Origin: Planctomycetia bacterium
GTDB lineage: Bacteria > Planctomycetota > Phycisphaerae > Phycisphaerales > SM1A02
NCBI GenBank assembly: GCA_005792145.1
Contig: SXSS01000113.1
Span: 1-41,299, forward strand
Reading direction: 5' to 3'
DNA length: 41,299 bases
Below the pieces are notes generated by a model. That model was given only the letters and a program-made list of their open reading frames with translations, was not told the DNA's origin and made no database searches. The position numbers and the translations under genes were made by a program. Below, piece after piece: positions 33,255-41,299 of this stretch. The first letter of the stretch is position 1, and every line of letters starts with the position of its first letter.

Positions 33255-34697
33255 GTGAAAACTGGAACTATCATCGGAGCACTTGGACTTGGTGGACTAG
33301 CGGTTTTCATCGGCCAGATGGATGCGACTGCGCTTCCAGGTGGTGGGAATGATGGTGGAGTTGCGGCAGGCCCAGATGTGATAGTCGGCGCCCTTCCAAA
33401 TATCTCCGCATACGGTCAGGGAATTTGGCCCGCGACTGGCGGCACAACCTATGTCGCATATGCCATCGGAACTACTAGTTGCAACATTGGAAATCAACAA
33501 CTGCTTTGGAATCCAAACCCACAGGTGACACATCCAGTCATTCCTCAGAATCTCTACCGAGTTAAAAATGGCGTCATAAAACAAATCGGACAGAGTTGGG
33601 TCAAGCATGGATTCTGCGCGCTTCAAGAGAACCTCTGCGGAACCTGCACTCCAGCCGGAAGTGGTTGCCCAACTGTTTTGGGCATTGGCTGTTCCGATCC
33701 ATACACTTCGAGCCTCAATGGAAGTCAAAGCGATCTCAAGTCCCGCTGGGGAATCAATGCGGCGACAGGCGTTTACTCTGGAACCTATGCGAACCCTGCT
33801 ACTCCAAGTGGATATCCAACAAATATTCGCTGCCGGCTCACGGTTCCAAAGGATGATCTCAATCCAACTCTCAACACTGGCGCCAAGTATGTGGTTGAAG
33901 GAATGTATATCCAGCCCCAAGATGCAGCATCACTAAACTCCGCCAATAACGCGTCATATAGAACAATCACTGTTGGCTCAACTTATTCCACTTCGACTGG
34001 TTACCCCCTGACTCTAACTGGACCTACAGTCCAGACTGTTCCGGCGATCTACTACTGGCAGAATCAACACGCAGATGTTGCGACTCGCGATTATGACGTC
34101 GCCGGCGACGGACGATTCATTGTTGCAAGCCGTGCCTTCTTAAACTCCAACGGCACATACCACTATGCATACGCAGTTATGAACTTCAACAGCGACCGCA
34201 ACGGAAGCTATTTCTCGGTGCCAGTTGATCCGAGCGTGACAGTCTCGAACATCACTTATTCTGCCCCATTCAACCATTCGGGCGACAGTGCTTCGAATGC
34301 AGTATGGACATCTACAAACTCGGGTGGCGAACTCAAATGGTCATGCCCAACAGCGGCAAGTGAATCAGTCGCCCATTCAATCCGCTGGTCAACGATGCAC
34401 ACCTTCGAATTTGATGCAAACACTCCGCCAACAGGTGCTTCCTCAGTTCTTACGCTTGGCATCTATAAGCCCGCAACCAGTACAAGTCCAGCAACATCTG
34501 TACCGGTGCTTGGATTCAAGCCCACGCCATATACCCCTCCTTGTGCACCTGCTGACCTCAACTGTGATGGTTCTATCAATGGTGTTGACTTGGCTTCGCT
34601 TCTCGCCTGCTGGGGTACAACTTGCGGAGATACCAACGGTGACGGATTCACGGATGGTCCCGACCTCGCGGTGCTTCTTGCTGCATGGACGGGTTAA
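33255..34697 (+). CDS. Exported protein with C-terminal dockerin-like module
   Basis: A 480-residue protein. The N-terminus (4-20, GTIIGALGLGGLAVFIG) is a signal peptide. The body (about 30-425) contains paired Cys in the segment HGFCALQENLCGTCTPAGSG and a region YDVAGDGRFIVASRAFLNS that looks beta-rich. I do not recognise its function. The C-terminus is a dockerin-like module: CAPADLNCDGSINGVDLASL, then DTNGDGFTDGPDLAVLLAAW. It ends WTG, without the final WGxC seen in the other two dockerin proteins here. The start is GTG, 8 bases after GGAG. Confidence 0.82.
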   Translation: MKTGTIIGALGLGGLAVFIGQMDATALPGGGNDGGVAAGPDVIVGALPNISAYGQGIWPATGGTTYVAYAIGTTSCNIGNQQLLWNPNPQVTHPVIPQNLYRVKNGVIKQIGQSWVKHGFCALQENLCGTCTPAGSGCPTVLGIGCSDPYTSSLNGSQSDLKSRWGINAATGVYSGTYANPATPSGYPTNIRCRLTVPKDDLNPTLNTGAKYVVEGMYIQPQDAASLNSANNASYRTITVGSTYSTSTGYPLTLTGPTVQTVPAIYYWQNQHADVATRDYDVAGDGRFIVASRAFLNSNGTYHYAYAVMNFNSDRNGSYFSVPVDPSVTVSNITYSAPFNHSGDSASNAVWTSTNSGGELKWSCPTAASESVAHSIRWSTMHTFEFDANTPPTGASSVLTLGIYKPATSTSPATSVPVLGFKPTPYTPPCAPADLNCDGSINGVDLASLLACWGTTCGDTNGDGFTDGPDLAVLLAAWTG

Positions 34698-34724
34698 GTT
34701 TCATCTGATTTCAACTGTTTTTTC

Positions 34725-34757
34725 AAACCGCTCGGCCTGTGCCGAGCGGTTTTCTTT
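34725..34757 (+). terminator. Rho-independent terminator
   Basis: A perfect 12-bp stem (34725-34736 with 34741-34752) with loop CTGT, the right arm ending in TTT and followed by TCTTT. It terminates the 33255-34697 transcript. Confidence 0.92.
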
Positions 34758-34810
34758 CAATTTCTTTGATGTTTTCTAGCACTCGCCAAATCTCGGTCTA
34801 TTATTCAGTT

Positions 34811-37123
34811 ATGAACACCCCACACTTCGGACGCTTTGCGTGCGCCCTGTCTATGTCCTTGGTCGCAATCATCGCCTTGGGCGCTCTGCACGCTGGGGCC
34901 GAAGTTTCAAAGAAAACAACAAAGCCTGGCGCAATCGATGTGACCATTGCGGAACTCTCACAGTTCCAACTCTTCACGCCAGCTCTTCCAACTGATCTAC
35001 CTGCGCACATTGAATTCTCTGTGCCGATCAATGGTGGTGCATCAACAATTATTCTTGACAAGACATCTATTCGTGGCGATCGCTTCAAGGTCTTGGTCGA
35101 TACAGGAAATGGCGTGCTGACCGAAGTTGCGTCGCCTGCAATTCGAACTTACAAAGGAACTCTCGCTGGTCGCCCAGGAACTTCTGTCGTCGGCTCTCTC
35201 TTGCCAACTGGATTCAGTGGAACCATTCAGCTCGAAGACCAAACGACATGGGCCGTTCAGCCACTCAGCGATTTCCGTCCCGAACTTTCTCGAAATGGAC
35301 AGCATGTTTCTTTCGCTGCGGAAGATGCAATTCCAGATGGTCGTGGATGTGCGCTTGGCCAACCTGGCTTCCCACTCGAAAAATATCGCTCACCGCTCTC
35401 GCAAGCGATTGCTGCGGGCAACGCAGGAAATGAAGGTGGCATTGCAGGGACAACCCCTTCCCAAGTAGAGATAGCCTGCGAAACAGACAACGAGTTTTAT
35501 GTCAAGAATGGTTCGAGTGTTGCAAACACTGTCAACGACATCGAGTTGATCGTCAGCAATGTCAATGTCATCTACGATCGCGACGCCAACATCTTCTTCG
35601 AACTTGGAACAGTCGTGATTCGCGCTGATGTGAATGATCCTTATGTATCAACGACCATCGACGGACGCTTAAATGAATTCGGGACGAAGTGGGCTAGCGC
35701 TCCTGAATCTGGAATTTATCGCGATATCTCTCATATGTTTTCGGGCTATAACTTCTCTGGTGGAACCATCGGACTTGCATATCTCGGCGTGGTATGCAAT
35801 GGAATAAATAACGCGCAGTATGGGGTTGTTGAAAGTAGGTACACAACATCACTGACTTTTCGCATTTCTCTTTCTGTTCACGAACTCGGACACAATTGGG
35901 ATGCGACACATTGTGATGCTCAAGGGACAGCCGCATGTCACATCATGTGCTCTTCAAACGGAGGCTGTGGTGGTATCTCTGGATCGAATCTGAAACTTGA
36001 CCCATCTTCGGTTTCGGAAATCACCGCGCATGCGAACTCTGTCGGGTGCGACTTTGTGCGTCCAATTCCCGTGACTCCACCATTCACTGAGACATTTGCG
36101 ACAACAACTCTTGCTACGGCTCGATGGACTTACAACGACGGGGGCAGTGTGAACCCAAACGCTGTGAATGAACCGAGTGCGGTCAATTCGCTCAATCTCA
36201 ATTCCACTGGCGCAGGTCTTTATGACGACGACGAAGTCAGAACGAATTTCATTCTGCTTGGAGGAACTTCCACCGCGACTGCGGTCTATAAGGTTCAGAG
36301 AAGCGGTGTTGAATCTGGCGAAACTCTCATTGTTGAATATCTCAACAATGTGCTCGATTGGACTTTGCTCGATACGCTGATTTCCGACGGGACAAACCAA
36401 ACGGTATTCACCACCTATACCAAATCACTCCCGACTAGCGCTCGTCACAACCAGTTCCGACTGCGCTTTCGCACCGATGGAAATGACACTGGCGACAATT
36501 GGTTCATCGATGATGTGAGCGTCTTTGTGGTTGTTGCACCACCGCCTCCTGCCAATGACGAATGCTTGGGAGCCATCACGATTGGTCTTGGGACAACCGC
36601 ATTCAACAGCACAGATGCGACGAACACAGAAATTACAATCCCTGCTTCCTGCACCGCCAATAGCGACGGAATCATTGCGAAAGATGTCTGGTTCAAATAT
36701 GTCGCATCATGCACTGGGTTGACGACTATTTCGACCTGTGGACTTGCCGCTTTCGACACTCGGATTGTCGCCTATGTTTCCAACACGAATTGCCCATCAA
36801 CTTCATCGGCGGTCGCTGGATGCAATGACAATGGAACAGGATGCGCCAACGGAAATTCTTCTGCAACCTTCAACGCTGTGATTGGGAATTCATATTTCAT
36901 CCGAGTCGGCGGTGCGTCCGCAGGAGGATCTGGATCGATACTCCTTTCGTGCGTTGTCAATTGTCCAGCCGATGTCAATAATGATCAATATGTTGATGCC
37001 GCAGATCTCACAGATGTTCTCGCGAACTGGGGCGGGGCGGGAACTGGCGATATCAATAACAGTGGATCTGTTGATGGGGTCGATTTGTCAATTCTCCTCG
37101 CTGGTTGGGGACTCTGCCCCTGA
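34811..37123 (+). CDS. Secreted zinc metalloprotease (metzincin type) with dockerin-like tail
   Basis: A 770-residue exported protease. A signal peptide lies at about 8-30, then a propeptide-like region (31-215). The catalytic domain (about 216-416) has HELGHNWDATH with zinc ligands H357, H361 and H367 and the catalytic E358. This is an M12-like HExxHxxxxxH motif, with D where the family usually has G. CHIMCSS may be the Met-turn (M379). Then come a beta-sandwich region (about 424-575), a PPC-like domain and the dockerin-like end DVNNDQYVDAADL...DINNSGSVDGVDLSILLAGW, closing LCP. The start has no Shine-Dalgarno; TATTAT is exactly 6 bases before the ATG. Confidence 0.88.
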   Translation: MNTPHFGRFACALSMSLVAIIALGALHAGAEVSKKTTKPGAIDVTIAELSQFQLFTPALPTDLPAHIEFSVPINGGASTIILDKTSIRGDRFKVLVDTGNGVLTEVASPAIRTYKGTLAGRPGTSVVGSLLPTGFSGTIQLEDQTTWAVQPLSDFRPELSRNGQHVSFAAEDAIPDGRGCALGQPGFPLEKYRSPLSQAIAAGNAGNEGGIAGTTPSQVEIACETDNEFYVKNGSSVANTVNDIELIVSNVNVIYDRDANIFFELGTVVIRADVNDPYVSTTIDGRLNEFGTKWASAPESGIYRDISHMFSGYNFSGGTIGLAYLGVVCNGINNAQYGVVESRYTTSLTFRISLSVHELGHNWDATHCDAQGTAACHIMCSSNGGCGGISGSNLKLDPSSVSEITAHANSVGCDFVRPIPVTPPFTETFATTTLATARWTYNDGGSVNPNAVNEPSAVNSLNLNSTGAGLYDDDEVRTNFILLGGTSTATAVYKVQRSGVESGETLIVEYLNNVLDWTLLDTLISDGTNQTVFTTYTKSLPTSARHNQFRLRFRTDGNDTGDNWFIDDVSVFVVVAPPPPANDECLGAITIGLGTTAFNSTDATNTEITIPASCTANSDGIIAKDVWFKYVASCTGLTTISTCGLAAFDTRIVAYVSNTNCPSTSSAVAGCNDNGTGCANGNSSATFNAVIGNSYFIRVGGASAGGSGSILLSCVVNCPADVNNDQYVDAADLTDVLANWGGAGTGDINNSGSVDGVDLSILLAGWGLCP

Positions 37124-37812
37124 GGCAAACTGAACAACCTGAACATCCGCTTGTTCAAAATCCAATTCAGCCGGCTAGTCGGCTGGATCCTGTTGCTCTT
37201 CTTGCCCTCGGACTGACTGTTTTGGCTTGTTGCCCAGCATCTGCAGTCTTCGGTGTTATCGCAGGACTGCTTTCCTATGGCCGCATTCGAGTGTCAAATG
37301 GAAAATTAGTCGGAAGTCGGCTGGCTATGACCTGTGCGATCGCCAGTTTTGTGATCGGCATTCTGTCATGGGGAATCGGAGATCGCTTCCAATCCGCTGG
37401 CCGTGCAGCAATGAATTCGGAAGTTCGACTTGCCATGGACCAATTTCTAACTGGAACAGTTGACCCAAATGTTTGGTGGACAGGGGTCGATCCAAAGGCG
37501 CTTCTTGCCTTCCAACAAACAGTGCGCGAAAGATTTGGACCACTGAAGACTGGCAGCGTGACGCAGACCGAAATTACGTTGTCGATGAAGTCCACCGCGC
37601 AATTCCGGATGGTGCTCGAATCCCCAACCATTCAAACCGTCGCTTCAATGACGACCGATGTAGTCACGGACTCCGCGACATTTCTTCCAACCATCCGGAT
37701 TCGTTCGATCGAGATCACCATACCCCTTGAACAGGATCCGAAGCAAACCGAGCAGCCGATGAAATTCCCTCCAAAGGATGATTCGGCGATGCCTGATACT
37801 CTGCCGAAGTAA
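37105..37812 (+). CDS. Small membrane protein (DUF4190-like), paralogue of the next gene
   Basis: A 235-residue protein of unknown function. Two hydrophobic helices (about 29-52 and 70-90) flank a short loop and are followed by a soluble region (about 95-235). The layout LDPVALLALGLTVLACCPAS...GVIAGLLSYGRIR resembles DUF4190-type membrane domains. The start is uncertain: TTG 37105 overlaps the protease gene by 19 bases, and CTG 37120 would overlap its stop as CTGA. The stop TAA overlaps the next ATG (TAATG). Confidence 0.7.
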   Translation: MGTLPLRQTEQPEHPLVQNPIQPASRLDPVALLALGLTVLACCPASAVFGVIAGLLSYGRIRVSNGKLVGSRLAMTCAIASFVIGILSWGIGDRFQSAGRAAMNSEVRLAMDQFLTGTVDPNVWWTGVDPKALLAFQQTVRERFGPLKTGSVTQTEITLSMKSTAQFRMVLESPTIQTVASMTTDVVTDSATFLPTIRIRSIEITIPLEQDPKQTEQPMKFPPKDDSAMPDTLPK

Positions 37813-38483
37813 TGACATTTGCCAATCCCTCACTATCCGAAGAATTCACCCAGCCTCGCACTGTGAGTCGACTTGCGATCACCTCTTTGATTCTCTCGCT
37901 GATCTTTTGTTGTCCAGTGACAACGATCGCTGGAATCGTGACTGGTGCAATTGCAGTTGTCTTCACCACAACCAATCGCACATTGTCAGGGCGCTGGATT
38001 GCGATATTGGCGATCATCATCAGTATGGCAGGAACCGCGATGCAGATTGGCGTGGCGTATCAGGGATACAACACCGTCTTGATGCCAATCTTCACTGGAC
38101 CTCAGACGGCGCTAAAAGATGGTGATAGTGGCGATGTCTCTGCATTCCAATCGCACTTTGCGCTTTCAGCAGCAGATGGAAACACGCAAGAAGATGCCAA
38201 ATCTTTTCTCGATGAAGTGAAGGATCGATATGGAGCGTTTACTGGTGCGTCACTAGATCAGAGTTCTGCTCCCAACAAGATGCCTTCAGCCATGCAAGCC
38301 TTTGTTGCGGAGTATCAATTGGATTTTGCCAATGGCAGAGTGGGCGCAACTTGTGCGATTGAAATTGCCGATCCAAAGGGCGCCCTCTCCATGAAATTGA
38401 AGAGTTTGCTGATTCATGACGCCAAACTTGGCGATCTTTCTTTTCCAGATTCTGAAACGCCTTCAACGAACCCAAAGCCATAA
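37812..38483 (+). CDS. Small membrane protein (DUF4190-like)
   Basis: A 223-residue protein with the same layout as its upstream neighbour: RTVSRLAITSLILSLIFCCP and AGIVTGAIAVV, a second helix WIAILAIIISMAGTAMQIGV, then a soluble part (about 85-223). The two genes are probably an old tandem duplication. No function can be assigned. The ATG overlaps the upstream TAA by one base. The mlaF-like gene follows 12 bases later and may be cotranscribed. Confidence 0.75.
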   Translation: MTFANPSLSEEFTQPRTVSRLAITSLILSLIFCCPVTTIAGIVTGAIAVVFTTTNRTLSGRWIAILAIIISMAGTAMQIGVAYQGYNTVLMPIFTGPQTALKDGDSGDVSAFQSHFALSAADGNTQEDAKSFLDEVKDRYGAFTGASLDQSSAPNKMPSAMQAFVAEYQLDFANGRVGATCAIEIADPKGALSMKLKSLLIHDAKLGDLSFPDSETPSTNPKP

Positions 38484-38495
38484 AAGGATTTTTTC

Positions 38496-39386
38496 ATGCC
38501 GACCGACGAAATCAGAATCTCCGTTCGCGACCTTGTAAAAAAATTTGGCGCTCAAACCGTTTTGACTGGCGTGAACTTGGACATCAAAGCTGGCGAAACT
38601 GTTGTCATTATGGGTGGTTCTGGATGTGGAAAGACCACATTGTTGCGCTTGTTGATCGGATCGCATCAGCCGACAAGCGGAACAATTTCGCTTCTCGGTC
38701 AAGACATCGCATCGCTCGACAGCGATGGATTCGATGCGCTCAAGAAACAATTCGGAATTCTTTTTCAGTCTGGCGCGCTCTTTCAATCTATGACTGTGGG
38801 AGACAATGTCGCCCTGCCTCTGCAGGAAAACACCGATCTTGCGCCTGAAACAATCGAGATGATTGTCAAGATGAAACTGGAACTTGTCGGGCTGCGTCAA
38901 CATGCCAATAAACTTCCTTCGCAAATTTCTGGCGGAATGATGAAGCGTGCTGGACTTGCTCGTGCAATGGCGATGGATCCGAAAATTCTTTTTTATGACG
39001 AACCAAGCGCAGGGCTCGATCCCGTCACAAGCGCCGAAATCGACCAGCTCATTCTGGAGTTGACGCGCAACTTTGGTGTGACGAGCGTTGTGGTGACCCA
39101 CGAAATGGATTCTGCGTTCACGATCGCAGACCGCATGGTTATGCTTGATGGCGGACGCGTATTGATGATCGACACGCGCGAAGAGTTTGACCGCATTCGA
39201 AAGTTGCCAGAGAGCGAGGCGAAAAATCTGTCTGAAGACCAGCAGATTGTCTATCAATTCTTGCGTGGGGCGGCAGATGGTCCGATCACCCGCCGCAGAA
39301 GCGCGGATGATTACCGAGAAGATCTGCTTGGAATCGACGCGCAGGGCAACGATATTGTCAGTGGAACTCACTCTGCTCGACGGTAA
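38496..39386 (+). CDS. mlaF: MlaF-like lipid transport ATPase
   Basis: A 296-residue ABC ATPase of the MlaF/Ttg2A type. Walker A GGSGCGKTT (40-48), the family-typical LFQSGALFQSMTVGDNVALP (about 89-108), signature ISGGMMKRAGLARAM (144-158) and Walker B ILFYDEPSAGLDP (164-176). MlaF drives the MlaE permease in moving phospholipids between the membranes. No mlaE, mlaD or other Mla gene is adjacent, so the partner is elsewhere. The last 50 residues are a family-variable extension. The start is the ATG 7 bases after AAGGA. It is followed by murD, 6 bases on. Confidence 0.88.
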   Translation: MPTDEIRISVRDLVKKFGAQTVLTGVNLDIKAGETVVIMGGSGCGKTTLLRLLIGSHQPTSGTISLLGQDIASLDSDGFDALKKQFGILFQSGALFQSMTVGDNVALPLQENTDLAPETIEMIVKMKLELVGLRQHANKLPSQISGGMMKRAGLARAMAMDPKILFYDEPSAGLDPVTSAEIDQLILELTRNFGVTSVVVTHEMDSAFTIADRMVMLDGGRVLMIDTREEFDRIRKLPESEAKNLSEDQQIVYQFLRGAADGPITRRRSADDYREDLLGIDAQGNDIVSGTHSARR

Positions 39387-39392
39387 CGATTT

Positions 39393-40802
39393 GTGAATTC
39401 CCCCGTCTTCCAACATCACCCCGACGAATGGTTCGCAGGACGGCGCGTGACCGTGATGGGGCTTGGACAATTTGGTGGAGGACTTGGCGTAGTGCGATGG
39501 TTGCATTCGCTTGGCGCTCGAGTGCTGATTGCGGATCTTTCGAGTGAAGAAAAACTACGCAGTTCGCTTGCGCCGCTTGCTGCAGCGATTGCGGATGGAA
39601 GCATCACTCTTCGACTCGGCGCGCACGAACTTGTCGATTTTCAAAAGACAGATCTCGTCGTTGCCAATGCCGCTGTTCCTCGCCCATGGGAAAATCGTTT
39701 TCTCAACGCTGCGCGTGAAGCTGGAGTTCCTGTCACTGCGGAAATTTGCTTGTCTGTTCAACGGCTTGGCACAAATCGAGTGGTTGCTATCACCGGCAGC
39801 GCGGGAAAATCAACAACGACTGCGATGAGCGTTTGTGCGCTCAAAGCATCGGGGCGAGATGTTCGATTCGGTGGAAACATCGGAGGATCACTCTTGAATC
39901 CTCTGGAAACGCAGGCAATCTCAGATCGCGGATGGACTGTGCTGGAACTTTCAAGCGCTCAACTTTGGTGGCTTTCCAAAGCGAGTGGATCCGCCGGATG
40001 GTCGCCGAAGATTGCCGCCCTGACGAATATCGCTCCAAATCATGTTGATTGGCACGGAAGCGTTGCGCATTACATTGAATCAAAATCGCAGATTCGCCGA
40101 GAACAAACAAGTGAAGATATTTTCATTTCGTCCTTTGGTTGTGAAGGCAATGCAGAAGCGATTCGATGCGCATCAGAATCTTCCGCAGGCACTTGGTGGA
40201 ATGATGGATGGGATGCTGATGCGCCAAGTGCGAATTCGATTTCGCTTTCCATTCCTGGAGAGCATCAGCGAAGAAATGCTCGCATTGCATTGGCAATCAC
40301 CCTTGCCTGCGCGAAGATGGATGGCGAACCTGCGCGCATCGACTTGGCGCGCGCGGCGCTGAGCACATTCCCAGGTCTCGAACATCGTCTGCAATCTGTC
40401 GGCACAATCGAAGGCGTGCGCTGCTTCAACGACTCGAAAGCCACGACGCCGGAGGCAACTCAATTGGCCATCGCATCATTTGAAGACATCTCGCGGATTC
40501 ATCTGATTGTGGGCGGCTATGACAAGAAAATTGATCTCTCGTCCATCCGAGATCTCGCGCCACGATTGGCGGGGCTGTATGCGATCGGTGCGACAGAAGA
40601 AATGTTGGCCCCCGCCCCGCCGGCGTTGCGATGTGGAACGCTTGCAAACGCGATCGAAACCGCATTCTCTCGTGCGAAGAGTGGCGACATCTTGTTGCTC
40701 TCCCCATCGTGCGCGAGCTATGGGCAATACACAAATTTCGAGGAACGCGGCAAACAATTTGTCGAACTTGTCTTGGCTCGCCAAACACTCAACCACTGCT
40801 AG
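39393..40802 (+). CDS. murD: UDP-N-acetylmuramoyl-L-alanine:D-glutamate ligase
   Basis: A 469-residue Mur ligase that adds D-glutamate to UDP-MurNAc-L-Ala. It has the N-terminal Rossmann fold VMGLGQFGGGLGVVRWL, the ATP loop AITGSAGKSTTT (about 133-144), LTNIAPNHVDWHGS with the conserved metal-site histidine, GEHQRRNARIAL and LEHRLQSVGTIEGVRCFND SKATTP (written with a break), then LLLSPSCASYGQYTNFEERG, a MurD hallmark. Length fits (438 in E. coli). The start is GTG; no strong binding site is seen, so it may depend on the upstream mlaF-like gene. Confidence 0.95.
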   Translation: MNSPVFQHHPDEWFAGRRVTVMGLGQFGGGLGVVRWLHSLGARVLIADLSSEEKLRSSLAPLAAAIADGSITLRLGAHELVDFQKTDLVVANAAVPRPWENRFLNAAREAGVPVTAEICLSVQRLGTNRVVAITGSAGKSTTTAMSVCALKASGRDVRFGGNIGGSLLNPLETQAISDRGWTVLELSSAQLWWLSKASGSAGWSPKIAALTNIAPNHVDWHGSVAHYIESKSQIRREQTSEDIFISSFGCEGNAEAIRCASESSAGTWWNDGWDADAPSANSISLSIPGEHQRRNARIALAITLACAKMDGEPARIDLARAALSTFPGLEHRLQSVGTIEGVRCFNDSKATTPEATQLAIASFEDISRIHLIVGGYDKKIDLSSIRDLAPRLAGLYAIGATEEMLAPAPPALRCGTLANAIETAFSRAKSGDILLLSPSCASYGQYTNFEERGKQFVELVLARQTLNHC

Positions 40803-40835
40803 ACTGCCAAACCATACAACCTTATCAAGGCAACT

Positions 40836-41299
40836 ATGAAAATTCGTACCCCAATTTCCAACTGTTTCGCAGCACTGACAATGACTACGGCACTGCTTGC
40901 GGGTTGCTATACAACTGACGGCGGCATCTTGCCCACCACAGGCCGTGGCTATGTATTCATCTCGACGCCAACTCGACCAGTGACGGTGACAATCGTCGAT
41001 ACGCGCACTCAAGAAAAGTTTTTCAAGATGGATATTCCAGCTGGAAAACAGTTGACCTTCAAGTTCATCGAAGGTTCTGGCAGCGGCTCACGAGCTGAAC
41101 CAACCAAGATGCTTTGGGAGATGTGGGAAGCAAAGACTGAATTTGGTTCTCTTGACAATCAACTCATTTGCCCGCCAGCATCTTGTCGGCGAATCGATGT
41201 GACATATCGCCCAGCTCCCGAAGATATGCCCGAAGATCCGACTCTGATGATTCCGCCAGACTTCCAAGATCAGAATACTGGATCAAATTCTCCAAATGG
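40836..41299 (+). CDS. Lipoprotein of unknown function (3' end outside the window)
   Basis: The frame from ATG 40836 runs off the window after 154 codons without a stop. The N-terminus has a signal with lipobox LLAGC (residues 20-24), so the mature protein is probably lipid-anchored at C24 after LspA cleavage. The body has RGYVFISTPTRPVTVTIVDT and TQEKFFKMDIPAGKQLTF (about 38-76), predicted beta-rich, then a Pro-rich region. AAGG lies 5 bases before the ATG. The function is not recognisable. Confidence 0.8.
   Translation, partial: MKIRTPISNCFAALTMTTALLAGCYTTDGGILPTTGRGYVFISTPTRPVTVTIVDTRTQEKFFKMDIPAGKQLTFKFIEGSGSGSRAEPTKMLWEMWEAKTEFGSLDNQLICPPASCRRIDVTYRPAPEDMPEDPTLMIPPDFQDQNTGSNSPN

Overview
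The window is bacterial and gene dense, and it most likely comes from a planctomycete of the class Phycisphaerae. The evidence is protein style. Several secreted proteins end either in a short PAPGA...RRRRA sorting tail (2-70, 428-1051, 32201-32947) or in a C-terminal dockerin-like pair of calcium-loop repeats ending in WG (1352-2938, 33255-34697, 34811-37123). There is also a DUF2231/cytochrome c/leucine-rich-repeat fusion and a dksA-like gene coupled to lspA. Genus and species cannot be told from the sequence.

Layout. 1-2938: a tandem group of secreted surface proteins, two of which share an N-terminal domain but carry different C-terminal anchors. 3058-5756: a phosphodiesterase/TPR protein convergent with a sulfotransferase. 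5757-6266: a non-coding, repeat-bearing gap. 6267-13111: a complete minus-strand arnBCADT operon (aminoarabinose modification of lipid A) in the gene order known from enterobacteria, without arnE/arnF. 13112-13549: a GC-rich patchwork of small direct and inverted repeats, followed by tRNA-Pro(GGG) and tRNA-Ser(GGA).

13813-22030 is housekeeping: truB, lspA and a dksA-like gene, accA divergent from proC, an ABC exporter coupled to proC, an MltA-type transglycosylase and tatA. 22299-25210 holds two coupled secreted proteins of unknown function. 25201-30365 holds the cytochrome/LRR membrane protein, then ftsW-murG-dinB as one minus-strand operon. 30438-32063 is miaB. 32201-38483 is a second group of exported proteins, including a zinc metalloprotease with a dockerin tail and two small paralogous membrane proteins. 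38496-40802 carries an MlaF-like ATPase and murD, and the window ends inside a lipoprotein gene.

Much of the content serves the cell envelope: peptidoglycan synthesis and turnover (ftsW, murG, murD, mltA), lipid A decoration (arn), lipid transport (mlaF), lipoprotein maturation (lspA), Tat export and sorted surface proteins. Genes are tightly coupled, with many ATGA/GTGA/TTGA overlaps. Several operon-leading genes lack a Shine-Dalgarno sequence and instead have a TANNNT hexamer 6-9 bases before the start codon, which suggests leaderless transcripts. Short tandem duplications of 12 or 15 bases recur across the window, inside and outside genes.
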